From Clostridia bacterium (GTDB taxonomy: Bacteria > Bacillota > Clostridia > Oscillospirales > Acutalibacteraceae): 42,074 nt of DNA. The DNA is taken from the NCBI GenBank assembly GCA_017403185.1, contig JAFQON010000034.1, positions 1 to 42,074 of the forward strand. Reading direction: 5' to 3'. Shown here piece by piece: positions 15,619 through 23,838 of the stretch (the stretch's first letter is position 1; each line of letters opens with the position of its first letter). The notes under the pieces were generated by a model. It was not told where the DNA came from. It ran no database searches and saw only the letters and a program-made list of their open reading frames with translations. The translations under genes and the position numbers were made by a program.

Positions 15619-16422
15619 ATGAAGCTTGAACTTCGTGATGTTTTGATGAGAGGCAAATGGTACAAAGAAGAAGATTCCGAATATGAAGTGGAATATTGGC
15701 TTGAAAAAAGCAGTTTACAGCTTTTTTACACGGAAAATCTGATTGAAGAGTTTGGCTATAAAAACTGCGATGAAATCAAAAAATCAGGGCATTTTATACC
15801 ATTTTTCAAAACAGATATCATTGCACTTCAAAAAAAGTTTATAGAGAATTATCCCGATAAAGCTGTAGAAGAAACAATGAATGATATTATTAAAAATAAT
15901 AATTATGGATATAATTCAGGTTATGATGTTGCATTCAGAATATTAACTCAGGATTATGCAGAGTTCCGTAAATTTTCAGATGATTACTATGATTTTGAGA
16001 AAAAGCAGCTTTTAAAGGATGCAGAACAATGGTGCAAAGAAAATAATATTCCGTATTACACAGAAAATGACTCAGAACGGAAATTAGATCTCAGAAATAC
16101 ATTACTTTATGCTTTCGGCGGAGAGTGCGATGATGGAGAAGGTGGTTGGAAACCTTTTACTTTTTGGTTTTGCAGAGCGGATTTCCGAATTTTGGATCCT
16201 GCTGATATAAGTGTGTATTATGGTTATGAAAATGATGAGGATATTGCTGCATCAGGGCTTTTTATTCCATTGTTTAAAGTGAATGATGAGGATATGGACT
16301 ATGATGATTCCGTTGTTCTGAAAATAGCGGAACAGTGGGCTGTTGAAAACAATATACCTTACTATATTTCAAGGGACAGACCCGACCATTTGGGAAGTCA
16401 ATTTGAAGAAACTGAAATATAA
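15619..16422 (+). CDS. Uncharacterised protein with an internal duplication
   Basis: A 267-residue acidic, aromatic-rich cytoplasmic protein that I do not recognise with confidence. It contains two related halves: LRDVLMRG...FIPFFK...WCKENNIPYY (about 4-150) and LRNTLLYAFGG...FIPLFK...WAVENNIPYY (about 154-255). The segment FRKFSDDYYDFEKKQLLKDA (about 117-136), followed by WCKENNIPYY, vaguely recalls the C-terminus of UPF0158 proteins, which is weak evidence. The DNA is visibly richer in A and T than its neighbours, with AT-biased codons, which hints at later acquisition. It sits in the exporter operon between DUF1854 and the second ABC gene. Start at ATG 15619, 7 bases after AGAGGTG. Confidence 0.7.
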   Translation: MKLELRDVLMRGKWYKEEDSEYEVEYWLEKSSLQLFYTENLIEEFGYKNCDEIKKSGHFIPFFKTDIIALQKKFIENYPDKAVEETMNDIIKNNNYGYNSGYDVAFRILTQDYAEFRKFSDDYYDFEKKQLLKDAEQWCKENNIPYYTENDSERKLDLRNTLLYAFGGECDDGEGGWKPFTFWFCRADFRILDPADISVYYGYENDEDIAASGLFIPLFKVNDEDMDYDDSVVLKIAEQWAVENNIPYYISRDRPDHLGSQFEETEI

Positions 16423-16451
16423 TTAAAAGCACCATAAAAGAGGTGATAATT

Positions 16452-18602
16452 ATGCAAACAAAAGCGGCTTTTGACCTGACACAGAGCAGCGAGCTGTGCA
16501 GGGGAGAGCTGATATTTGAAAACGGCGTTATTTCCGCCGTTATAAACGGTGAAACCGTTTTCAGCCGCAGCCTTGACGGCGTTGAGGAGCTTATGCAGCG
16601 CACCTATGTCGGTTGCGGTATGCTTGAGCTTATAACCGAAAAAGAAAATTCGGAAATGGCAAAAAGCATCCCCGTCTGCCGTTTTTCAATGTCATGTGTT
16701 GAAGAGATCGGCGAATTCTGCAAGGTGGTTAACCATTATATAAAAACGGGTGAGGAAACCGAGCTTTCCCGTGAGGATTTCAGGGTATGCCCCAAATGCG
16801 GCAGGCACTTTATAAAGGGTATGGATGTGTGCCTTTTCTGTGTTGAAAAAAGCTATCTTTTCAAGCGCACTGTCGGTATGCTAAGAAAATACCTGCCTTC
16901 GCTTCTTGTTGCGGGTCTTTTGCTGACGCTTGCAACGGCATCAAATGCGCTTCTGCCCGTGCTTAATGCAAGGCTTGTTGACGGATATTTCAATAATCCG
17001 TCGGTGACGGGCGATGCGGCGGTGAAGGGTATTCTCAGCATTGTTGTGCTCATCGGCATAACGCAGGTTCTGGGTCAGGTGCTCAGGATTTTCAGCCAGC
17101 GCAGAACGAATGTTGTGAGCTGCAGAATGTCAAATGACCTGAGAATAATGATGTATGACAAGGTGCAGAGGCTTTCGCTCTCGTCAATGTCAAAAAAGAC
17201 GGCGGGCGATTTGATGAAGCGAGTCACAAGGGATACCGAAACGGTCAAACGCTTCGTTACCGAGCAGGGAATGTATGCGGTGCAGCAGCTCATAATGTTC
17301 ACGGCAATATTGATAATTCTGCTCAGCATCAGCCCTCTGCTTACATTGCTTGTGTTCATTCCCGTTCCGCTTGTTGTTATGGCAATCAGAGGATTCTGGA
17401 AATTCATTCATCTCCGCTACGAAAAGCAGTGGAGATGTGATTCACGCTCAAACTCCGTGCTTCACGATATTGTGAGGGGTATCAGGGTTGTAAAAACCTT
17501 CGGCAGTGAAGAGAGAGAAATCAAAAAATTTGATGCAATCTGCCTTCGTCTTGCTCAGATTTCAAAGAGCAATGAGCAGCTTTGGGCAAGAGTTTTTCCC
17601 TTCCTTTCGTTCTTTATGGGAATAGGCGAATTTTTTGTGCTTTATTTCGGCGGCAGAATGGTGCTTGAGGGCACGATAACGCTCGGCGAACTGCTTGAAT
17701 TCACGCTGTTCCTTGCCTATATTTACCAGCCGCTCCGCTGGGTATCGACCCTTCCCCGCCGCCTTGGCGAGGTTGCAACGAGCCTTATTAAGATTTATGA
17801 AATTCTTGACGAAAAAGAGGGTATTGAGGATTCTGAAAATCCTGCCCCCGCAAACCTGAGCGGCGATATAGTGTTTGATAATGTGCGCTTCGGCTACAAG
17901 GCGTATGAGCCCGTGCTCAGGGATATCAGCCTTACCGTTAAGCAGGGCGAAATGATAGGTCTTGTCGGTCATTCGGGTGCAGGCAAGTCAACTCTTATCA
18001 ACCTGATAATGCGGCTTTATGATGCCGACGAGGGCAGCATAACCGTTGGCGGTGTGGATGTGAAAAACATGAGCCAGAGCGCTTACCGTGAAAAAATCGG
18101 CGTCGTTTTTCAGGAAACCTTCCTTTTTGCGGGCACGGTTTACGATAACATCGCCTATGCAAGACCCAACGCTGAGCCCGGCGAGATAATTGCCGCAGCA
18201 AAGGCTGCGAATGCCCACGAATTCATCATGAAGCTGCCCGACGGCTACAACACCGTTGTCGGTGAGGACGGTCACAATCTTTCAGGCGGCGAAAGGCAGA
18301 GAATTTCAATTGCAAGAGCTGTGCTCAGAAATCCCGAAATTCTTATTCTCGATGAAGCTACAAGTGCTCTTGACCCTGAAACGGAAAGCTCCATTCAGGA
18401 GGCTCTTGCAAGGCTTGTGAAGGGCAGAACAACCTTTGCCATTGCTCACAGGCTTGCAACCCTGCGAAATGCGGACAGGCTTGTGGTTATTGAAAAGGGC
18501 AGAATTGCCGAGGTGGGCACTCACCGTGACCTGCTTATGCAGGACGGCATTTATGCAAAGCTCGTTATGGCTCAAAGGCAGACGGCAAAGCTTACCAAAT
18601 AA
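16452..18602 (+). CDS. ABC half-exporter with N-terminal zinc ribbon (partner subunit)
   Basis: A 716-residue exporter-type ABC protein. About 110 residues precede a zinc-ribbon knuckle (CPKCGRHFIKGMDVCLFC, about 113-130), then six membrane spans (about 145-430) and the ATPase domain: Walker A GHSGAGKST (about 505), signature LSGGERQ (about 610), Walker B ILILDEATSALD, switch AHR. The catalytic Glu is present, so unlike many heterodimeric exporters neither subunit is obviously degenerate. The shared domain plan with the protein at 12715 supports a heterodimer. ATG 16452 is chosen because AAAGAGGTG ends 6 bases before it; a GTG at 16443 lies inside that site. It is the last gene before a hairpin. 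Confidence 0.87.
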   Translation: MQTKAAFDLTQSSELCRGELIFENGVISAVINGETVFSRSLDGVEELMQRTYVGCGMLELITEKENSEMAKSIPVCRFSMSCVEEIGEFCKVVNHYIKTGEETELSREDFRVCPKCGRHFIKGMDVCLFCVEKSYLFKRTVGMLRKYLPSLLVAGLLLTLATASNALLPVLNARLVDGYFNNPSVTGDAAVKGILSIVVLIGITQVLGQVLRIFSQRRTNVVSCRMSNDLRIMMYDKVQRLSLSSMSKKTAGDLMKRVTRDTETVKRFVTEQGMYAVQQLIMFTAILIILLSISPLLTLLVFIPVPLVVMAIRGFWKFIHLRYEKQWRCDSRSNSVLHDIVRGIRVVKTFGSEEREIKKFDAICLRLAQISKSNEQLWARVFPFLSFFMGIGEFFVLYFGGRMVLEGTITLGELLEFTLFLAYIYQPLRWVSTLPRRLGEVATSLIKIYEILDEKEGIEDSENPAPANLSGDIVFDNVRFGYKAYEPVLRDISLTVKQGEMIGLVGHSGAGKSTLINLIMRLYDADEGSITVGGVDVKNMSQSAYREKIGVVFQETFLFAGTVYDNIAYARPNAEPGEIIAAAKAANAHEFIMKLPDGYNTVVGEDGHNLSGGERQRISIARAVLRNPEILILDEATSALDPETESSIQEALARLVKGRTTFAIAHRLATLRNADRLVVIEKGRIAEVGTHRDLLMQDGIYAKLVMAQRQTAKLTK

Positions 18603-18604
18603 CG

Positions 18605-18635
18605 ATACCCCCGGTGCGCAGTTCATCGGGGGTAT
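18605..18635 (+). terminator. Probable terminator of the ABC exporter operon
   Basis: A very stable 12-bp stem rich in G-C (18605-18616 with 18624-18635, one G-U) with a 7-base loop directly follows the stop codon. The following T tract is poor (TAAAATTT), so termination efficiency is uncertain. Confidence 0.55.
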
Positions 18636-18712
18636 TAAAATTTACTATGGACTTTTATTTGTTTTTTTGTTATTATAACCATATATGAATTTTTACCAAG
18701 GAGAGATTATAT

Positions 18713-20752
18713 ATGAAAAAAACGCTTGCATTGCTGCTTGCGGTGCTTATGCTTATCGGCTGCGTGCCTTTTGCAACGGCGGCAGAAACGGCATATAACT
18801 ACAAAATCTCAACTGCATTTTATGCCGAGGATTCAAACGGCGACTGGGCTGAGATAACTTCAGTGCCTGCGGGCAGTGATGTTAAAATGAGGGTTTCGAT
18901 TGCAACAAATTTTGTGTCGGGCCCCGCAACCGTTCTTCTTGCTTATGATAAGTCGGTGCTTTCCGCAAGCTCAATCCCCGAGGCGGCATCGGCATCAATG
19001 GAGCTTAACGGTGATTTTGATTTCACAAAAAAAATTCAGCAGGTTTCGGGCGCAAACGGTGCAAATGTTGCCAACAAGCAGCTCGGTCTGGGCAATATTA
19101 CGCAGGAGCAGTTTAACTCTTACGGCTTCCTTGCTTTTTCAATCCGCACAAACGGCTGCATTGTTTATGACAGCTCGGATTGGCTCTTTGAGCTTGATAT
19201 GACCGTGCTCAAGGGCAGCAGAGGCAAAACGCTTGAATGCTTTGTAATCCCCGAAACGGTGTGCACAACAGAGAACACACAGGGCTTTGTTGCCTTCCCT
19301 TATGCGGAGAGCACATCGTCATCACTTGCGGACCTTGCGGCGGCATATCTCTGGTATGAAAGCACGCCCGAGCTTGAAAGCGTTCAGGCGGCAGTTACAC
19401 CTTCTCTCACTGAGCGAAGTGTCACATGGGTTGTTGACGGTGAGGAAAAGGCAGAATACTATGAAATCGGCGATGCGATAACAGGCGAATGGGCTCCCGA
19501 AAAAGAAGGCTGTACCTTTATCGGCTGGTCACCCGAAGTTCCCGACACAATGCCCGACGAAAATCTTGTTTTCACCGCACAGTGGGAAGCAAATGAATAT
19601 ACAATCTCATTTGAGAACACAGGCGAAAGCGTTATCAGCCCCATTACTCAGGATTACGGCACAACCGTCGCAAAGCCCGAAAACCCCGTGAAAGCAGGCT
19701 ACACATTCGCAGGCTGGCAGCCTGAAATTCCCGATACAATGCCCGCCGAGAATTTAACAATAAGTGCAGTGTGGGCTGCAAACAGCTACAGTGCGGTGTT
19801 TGATGCCAACGGCGGCGCATTTGCAAACGGAGCGGAAAGCACGGTTGCAGAGGCTGTTTTCGGCTCTGAAATCACGGCACCCGCAGCACCTGAAAAGGAA
19901 GGCTATGTTTTTGCAGGCTGGGCGGTAACTGAAAACGGAGAAGCCGTTGATACTCTCGGCAAAATGGACAGTGTAAACGGCAAAAAGTTCTATGCAGTAT
20001 GGATTGAAGCAACCGATGTTGCTTACACTGTTGAAACCTACACAATGGATGTGAACGGTGAATATACTCTTGTGTCAACGGGTCATACGGGCACAACAGG
20101 CGAAAGCGTTGCCGCTGAGTACGCTGTTGCCGAAGGCTTTACACTCAATGACGAAAAGAGCGTTCTTTCAGGCGTTGTTGCCGCTGACGGTTCACTTGTT
20201 CTTAAGGTTTATATTGACAGAAACAAATATACCTTCAAAACCGTTGTTGACGGCGTTGAGAATTCGGCAGAATATTTTTACGGTGCGTCAGTAGCAAAGC
20301 CTGCAGCACCCTCAAAAGCGGGCTACACATTTGCGGGCTGGTCGGCACAGATTCCCGACACAATGCCCGCAGGTGATGTTACGGTAACAGCAAATTTCAG
20401 ATGTATTGCATCGGTTAAAATCAAGAATAATCCCGGTTCAAAAACAATCAATTACGGCGAAACTCTTCGCCTTACCGCAGAAGCGGCAAATCTGCCCGAC
20501 GGTGCGAAGCTTTACTGGTATGTAAACGGCGATAAGAAGGGCGAGGGCACAACCTTTGAGGTTTCACCTTCAAGCGGCAGCGTTGAGGTGAAGGTTAAGG
20601 TTGTTGATAAAAACGGCAGTGATTTTTCGGACGGTGAAATTTCAGATTCTCAGAGGGTTTCCGTTAACTCAGGCTTCTTCCAGAAGATTATCTCATTCTT
20701 CAAAAATCTTTTTGGTATGAACAGAACGGTAATCCAGCGTTTGTTCAGATAA
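18713..20752 (+). CDS. Secreted InlB-type B-repeat surface protein
   Basis: A 679-residue exported protein. Signal peptide at 1-23 (cut after TAA/AE). Residues about 30-220 form a beta-rich domain with cohesin-like features (a lone F...D strand pattern and SGPATVLLAYD); this is tentative. Residues about 240-560 hold four Listeria-Bacteroides/InlB B-repeats, marked by AGYTFAGW and IPDTMPAENL and ending in TAQWEAN-type strands. A further Ig-like domain covers about 565-650, and the protein ends in FFQKIISFFKNLFG, an amphipathic tail. No LPXTG signal is seen. The role is probably adhesion or cell-surface display. AAGGAGAG lies 10 bases upstream of the ATG. Confidence 0.82.
   Translation: MKKTLALLLAVLMLIGCVPFATAAETAYNYKISTAFYAEDSNGDWAEITSVPAGSDVKMRVSIATNFVSGPATVLLAYDKSVLSASSIPEAASASMELNGDFDFTKKIQQVSGANGANVANKQLGLGNITQEQFNSYGFLAFSIRTNGCIVYDSSDWLFELDMTVLKGSRGKTLECFVIPETVCTTENTQGFVAFPYAESTSSSLADLAAAYLWYESTPELESVQAAVTPSLTERSVTWVVDGEEKAEYYEIGDAITGEWAPEKEGCTFIGWSPEVPDTMPDENLVFTAQWEANEYTISFENTGESVISPITQDYGTTVAKPENPVKAGYTFAGWQPEIPDTMPAENLTISAVWAANSYSAVFDANGGAFANGAESTVAEAVFGSEITAPAAPEKEGYVFAGWAVTENGEAVDTLGKMDSVNGKKFYAVWIEATDVAYTVETYTMDVNGEYTLVSTGHTGTTGESVAAEYAVAEGFTLNDEKSVLSGVVAADGSLVLKVYIDRNKYTFKTVVDGVENSAEYFYGASVAKPAAPSKAGYTFAGWSAQIPDTMPAGDVTVTANFRCIASVKIKNNPGSKTINYGETLRLTAEAANLPDGAKLYWYVNGDKKGEGTTFEVSPSSGSVEVKVKVVDKNGSDFSDGEISDSQRVSVNSGFFQKIISFFKNLFGMNRTVIQRLFR
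19440..20400 (+). repeat. Intragenic InlB B-repeat array
   Basis: Three close copies and one diverged copy of a roughly 70-codon B-repeat. The nucleotide word CCCGAcACAATGCCC recurs near 19540, 19728 and 20355 and marks the end of each close copy. Confidence 0.7.
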
Positions 20753-20756
20753 TAAC

Positions 20757-20785
20757 AAAAGGGGCTGTAAAAAACAGCCCCTTTT
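20757..20785. terminator. Bidirectional terminator between convergent genes
   Basis: A 12-bp stem (20757-20768 with 20774-20785) AAAAGGGGCTGT/ACAGCCCCTTTT with an A5 loop. Each strand has a T run at the 3' side, serving the B-repeat gene and the lipoprotein gene. Confidence 0.85.
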
Positions 20786-20797
20786 AGCTTTATTAAC

Positions 20798-21679
20798 TTA
20801 GAATCCGCCGCCTGTGGTGATTACATATCCCACCGAGCCGAAAGCATCCTCAATCGTAACAACAATTGCGGGGAAGGCATCTGCGCTGGCAACAAGCTCT
20901 GCAATGGTAACATTTACTGTATATGACCATGTGCCCTTTTCGATTATGCCGTCTTTGTTGATTTTAACCTTGAGCTTGGGGTTTGCGTAGCGAAGCTTGA
21001 TATCGGCGTTGTCAAAATCTACATTGAACATCGGAAGCGCATCGGCAACAACGGATAAATCACCAACAACAGAGATTGCATGACCAACTGTGCCCGAGAA
21101 TCTGTCGCCGTGTGCACCGTCGGTCTGTTCCTTCAGAGTCATTTCAATAACGGTGTATTCGCCGCTTTTGTATGCCTTTGTGCTTGCGGTGTCTGATACC
21201 GAAAGATTTTCGTATCCGCCTGTTATTCCGTCAAATTCAGTTATGCTGTCTTTAAGCGCATCTTCAAGAAACGGAGTTGCCCAATCAACAACCTTGCCTA
21301 TGAAGCCTGTGCCGTTGTTGACGCTTATTTCGTTGATTACCTTTGCTTCCTTTGACTTGACCTTTGTTTTTGACCTGACAGCAGCAGCCTTGTAGAATTC
21401 AACTATCTGCTCATCGGTCCATGTTGACGGGTCATCAGAAGGAGCACTGACGGGCTCGAGGGTTGTTTCTTCGGCGGTTGTTCCCGTGCTCTCGGCACTG
21501 CCCGAAGGGGATTCGGTAACAATTTCCGTTACAAATTCTCCCTCATTGTTTGTTACGGCTTCGCCGTCATTGCCTGTTACAAGTTCCGTTCTTGCATCTT
21601 CGCCGTCTTCCTTGCCGCCGCATGAAGCAAAGGCAAAAAGCATGGAGATTGCAAGAAGCATTGCGATAAATCTTTTCAT
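20798..21679 (-). CDS. Lipoprotein of unknown function
   Basis: A 293-residue exported lipoprotein: signal MKRFIAMLLAISMLFAFASC with the lipid-anchored Cys at position 20, followed by GG. Residues about 21-80 are a low-complexity Glu/Thr/Ser linker that would span the cell wall. The remaining 210 residues form an uncharacterised domain; PSTWTDEQIVEFYKAA begins it, and a beta-rich C-terminal part repeats KLKVKINKDGIIEKG-type strands. I do not recognise the family. The start is at 21679, after GGGAGG; the frame remains open upstream through the promoter but without a ribosome binding site. Monocistronic, facing away from the sigma factor gene. Confidence 0.85.
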   Translation of the reverse strand: MKRFIAMLLAISMLFAFASCGGKEDGEDARTELVTGNDGEAVTNNEGEFVTEIVTESPSGSAESTGTTAEETTLEPVSAPSDDPSTWTDEQIVEFYKAAAVRSKTKVKSKEAKVINEISVNNGTGFIGKVVDWATPFLEDALKDSITEFDGITGGYENLSVSDTASTKAYKSGEYTVIEMTLKEQTDGAHGDRFSGTVGHAISVVGDLSVVADALPMFNVDFDNADIKLRYANPKLKVKINKDGIIEKGTWSYTVNVTIAELVASADAFPAIVVTIEDAFGSVGYVITTGGGF

Positions 21680-21725
21680 GTTGTTCCTCCCTGTTTTATT
21701 ACTGCTTTTGAAGCATTTCTCTAAT

Positions 21726-21754
21726 AATTTACGCTTAAAATCGAATTTTGTCAA
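21726..21754 (-). promoter_or_regulatory. SigA promoter of the lipoprotein gene
   Basis: On the minus strand TTGACA (21749-21754), 17-base spacer, TAAATT (21726-21731). It is divergent from the sigma factor promoter, with 35 bases between the two -35 boxes. Confidence 0.75.
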
Positions 21755-21789
21755 TACACAATGAGCAATTTCTGTTTAATTTTCGTTGT

Positions 21790-21818
21790 TTGACAATGTA
21801 TTTCAAAATTGTTATAAT
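21790..21818 (+). promoter_or_regulatory. SigA promoter of the ECF sigma operon
   Basis: Perfect TTGACA (21790-21795) and TATAAT (21813-21818), spacer 17, 31 bases before the ATG at 21849. The operon thus has a housekeeping promoter rather than an obvious ECF autoregulatory one. Confidence 0.88.
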
Positions 21819-21848
21819 TATTAAAATTTTTGCAAAGGAGTGATATGT

Positions 21849-22397
21849 ATGATAAGCGCAGAGCGTGCAAGAGAAGTTGCAGGGCAATATTATGAAGATA
21901 TATATCACTTTTGTTATATAAGGCTCGGGAATGAAGCCGATGCGCACGATGTTGTTCAGGATGTGTTTTTGCTGTTTCAGCAAAAAGGTGACGGTGTTGA
22001 GGAAAAGTACATCAGGGCATGGCTTTTCTCGGCAGCGGATAAAAAGATTAAAGAAAAATTCAGGGATATTGCTAAAAGAGAAAAGGCATTGATTTTCGGC
22101 TTGTCCCGTTCTCCCGCCCAAAGTGCAGAGCTGGTTTATGAAATGGAGCAGGATTTTCTGATATCCGATGAAGAAATAGAGAAAAAGAAGAAGTCAATTC
22201 TCTCTCAGCTCAACGAAAAGGAGCTCGAGCTTTTTGAAATGGTTTATGTCAGGCACATGAGGTATGAGGAGCTGGCAAAAATGCTTGATATAAGTGAAAA
22301 TGCGGTAAAAGCAAGGGTGTTCAGGCTGAAAAACAAAATCAAATCCAAGGTTTCGTTTGCGTTTATGGCACTGCTTCTTTTGTTTATGAAACTGTAA
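21849..22397 (+). CDS. ECF-type RNA polymerase sigma factor with hydrophobic C-terminus
   Basis: A 182-residue sigma-70 family factor. Region 2 covers about 8-65 (LGNEADAHDVVQDVFLLFQQ is the core of region 2.2), and region 4 covers about 110-160 (MRYEELAKMLDISENAVKAR is the helix-turn-helix). The last 16 residues (VSFAFMALLLLFMKL) are strongly hydrophobic, which is unusual for a sigma factor and could tether it to the membrane. ATG 21849 is 8 bases after AAAGGAG; a GTG at 21840 lies in the ribosome binding site. It is followed by a DUF4367-type membrane protein that is its likely anti-sigma factor and by a small secreted protein. Confidence 0.88.
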   Translation: MISAERAREVAGQYYEDIYHFCYIRLGNEADAHDVVQDVFLLFQQKGDGVEEKYIRAWLFSAADKKIKEKFRDIAKREKALIFGLSRSPAQSAELVYEMEQDFLISDEEIEKKKKSILSQLNEKELELFEMVYVRHMRYEELAKMLDISENAVKARVFRLKNKIKSKVSFAFMALLLLFMKL

Positions 22398-22437
22398 GCT
22401 TGTTGTTTTTGCATAAAATAGCAAGCTTAATTTTGTG
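22396..22437 (+). terminator. Weak hairpin between sigma and anti-sigma genes
   Basis: AAGCTTG (22396-22402) pairs with CAAGCTT (22422-22428), extendable to 9 bp, with a long loop and a short T stretch (22431-22434). It may reduce downstream transcription. The 159-base gap also contains AAGGAGG at 22508-22514 without a convincing gene behind it. Confidence 0.35.
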
Positions 22438-22556
22438 CAATGCTACAAAGTTAAAAAAATCCGAAAATTTTTCCGTAACCTACGCAATTTTTCGTCATTT
22501 ATATATGAAGGAGGTAAATTGCGTATAAATCAAATTGTTCGGAGGTGAATCAATCC

Positions 22557-23375
22557 GTGGGAAACCGGCATGAAAAAACAAACGAAAAAAGAACACTGAA
22601 TGACAAGCTTAAAGCAGTTGTTCTTCTTGAATCTTCAAAAAACTATAAGGAAATGGATGACGCTCTCATTTCAGAATGCGTGGATTTTCTCATGGAGATT
22701 GAAGAGAAAAAGAGGATTTTAAAAACAGAAATTGACCAAAGTGTCGAAAAAATTTCCTTTGTTGATAAAGTACATAATATCGGTATGAATTCAAAAACCA
22801 GGTTCAGGCTCAAGACGCTTGGCATTATAGCGGCTGTTCTGGCAGTTATATTCTCAATTTTTGCCATAGCGGCTGTCGGTTCGGGAGATGAGTCCGACAT
22901 TTTGGTCAACAAATGGATTCGCGTTATAGATGAATTGATAGAGGGCGAAATTCTGAATTTTGGCGATAAAGTAACCTTCACCAAAGCTAAGGAGAAGCGA
23001 ACCTACAGTTCAATTGAAGAGCTTCTCACAGAAGAAGATATTGCTGTCCTTTATCCCTCGTGGCTGCCCGAAGATGTAAAGGTTAAATCTGTAGATTATT
23101 TTGTAGACAGTTATACCGGTGAAAGAGTATATACCTTTATAACTGATAATGTTGTTTATAATATAGTCATTAATCTTGACAAAGAGGTTTCATCCGGAAT
23201 GAAAACCGATTTTAATATGAAGGTAATAAACGGTCTGGAGGTTTATTACAAATATTATGATACAACCGTTTTCTGGCAGGCAAATTTCGATTATAACGGA
23301 ATGATGTATTCGCTCAGTGCGTATACAGAAGAAGAACTTCTAAAAATTATTGAAAACCTTAAGGAGATTGAATGA
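22557..23375 (+). CDS. Membrane anti-sigma-like protein with DUF4367 domain
   Basis: A 272-residue single-span protein. The cytoplasmic N-terminal 80 residues are charged and helical (LNDKLKAVVLLESS, ECVDFLMEIEEKK), a membrane span lies at about 83-105 (IIAAVLAVIFSIFAIAAV), and the outer part ends in a DUF4367 domain (VFWQANFDYNGMMYSL and EEELLKIIENL). This plan is typical of proteins that hold ECF sigma factors at the membrane in Clostridia. The GTG at 22557 is preferred: GGAGG at 22541-22545 is 11 bases upstream, and the earlier GTG at 22545 overlaps that site. The stop is 1 base before the next start. Confidence 0.75.
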   Translation: MGNRHEKTNEKRTLNDKLKAVVLLESSKNYKEMDDALISECVDFLMEIEEKKRILKTEIDQSVEKISFVDKVHNIGMNSKTRFRLKTLGIIAAVLAVIFSIFAIAAVGSGDESDILVNKWIRVIDELIEGEILNFGDKVTFTKAKEKRTYSSIEELLTEEDIAVLYPSWLPEDVKVKSVDYFVDSYTGERVYTFITDNVVYNIVINLDKEVSSGMKTDFNMKVINGLEVYYKYYDTTVFWQANFDYNGMMYSLSAYTEEELLKIIENLKEIE

Positions 23376-23376
23376 T

Positions 23377-23769
23377 ATGAAAAAAATTATTGCATTTATT
23401 ATGTCGATGATGTTTATTTTCGGCGCAATGACGGTAACCTCAAATGCCGTTGACGGCATTGAAAACACAAATGTTGTTACCTGCGGAGATACAGATTATA
23501 TCTTTGAAAGCGGCGTTTCAGCCGATGTTCAGCAGAGAGTTATTGCAGATATCTGCGGCGAATGTGACGAGGATGAAGCATCAACCTACGGCCTTATGTG
23601 CACTCTTTTCGGTCACAAGCTTGAAACAAGCACAACCTCTGCAATAACACACAAGGTTAATGCAAGCGACCCCAGATGCCTGAAGAAAACATATAACTAT
23701 TCGATATGCACAAGATGCGATTATGCCGAAACAACATTGATAAGTCAGCATTACATCAGCTGCTGCTGA
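23377..23769 (+). CDS. Small secreted Cys-rich protein
   Basis: A 130-residue exported protein with a signal peptide (1-24, ending SNA). The mature part begins with an acidic region containing CGDTDY and DICGECDEDE and ends with a His/Cys module: LFGHKLET, THKVNAS, PRCLKKTYNYSICTRCDY and a terminal SCC. The Cys-x2-Cys and His pairs could bind zinc or form disulfides. Similar small secreted proteins occur in many gut Clostridia, function unknown. It is the third gene of the sigma/anti-sigma operon, one base after the anti-sigma stop, with AAGGAG 10 bases before ATG 23377, so it may be a signal sensed by, or a main product of, that operon. Confidence 0.75.
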   Translation: MKKIIAFIMSMMFIFGAMTVTSNAVDGIENTNVVTCGDTDYIFESGVSADVQQRVIADICGECDEDEASTYGLMCTLFGHKLETSTTSAITHKVNASDPRCLKKTYNYSICTRCDYAETTLISQHYISCC

Positions 23770-23800
23770 TAAAAAGCTTCGGATGGCGTGACTAAGCAAA

Positions 23801-23838
23801 GCCCCCGGCAACTCAGGTTGTCGGGGGCGTATTGTTTT
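23801..23838 (+). terminator. Terminator of the sigma operon
   Basis: A 12-bp G-C-rich stem (23801-23812 with 23817-23828, one G-U), loop TCAG, then GTATTGTTTT. It ends at the stop codon of the convergent DUF4838 gene. Confidence 0.8.

Noticed and set aside
18648-18676. TGGACT-17-TATTAT as the promoter of the B-repeat protein gene
   Set aside because: The -35 match is poor and the region is a T-rich run; some promoter should exist here but this one is not convincing.
19440-20400. CRISPR-like periodicity in the repeat array
   Set aside because: The repeats are in-frame coding repeats of a surface protein, not short palindromic repeats with unique spacers. No CRISPR array or cas gene is seen in the window.
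22470-22495. GTAACC...CGTC between sigma and anti-sigma genes as an ECF autoregulatory promoter
   Set aside because: Only 13 bases separate AAC and CGTC, too few for the usual 16-17, and a perfect SigA promoter already precedes the operon.
22519-22548. Nine-codon TTG-initiated ORF ending at the anti-sigma ribosome binding site
   Set aside because: The AAGGAGG is only 4 bases from the TTG and there is no sign of conservation or a regulatory structure; too short to support.
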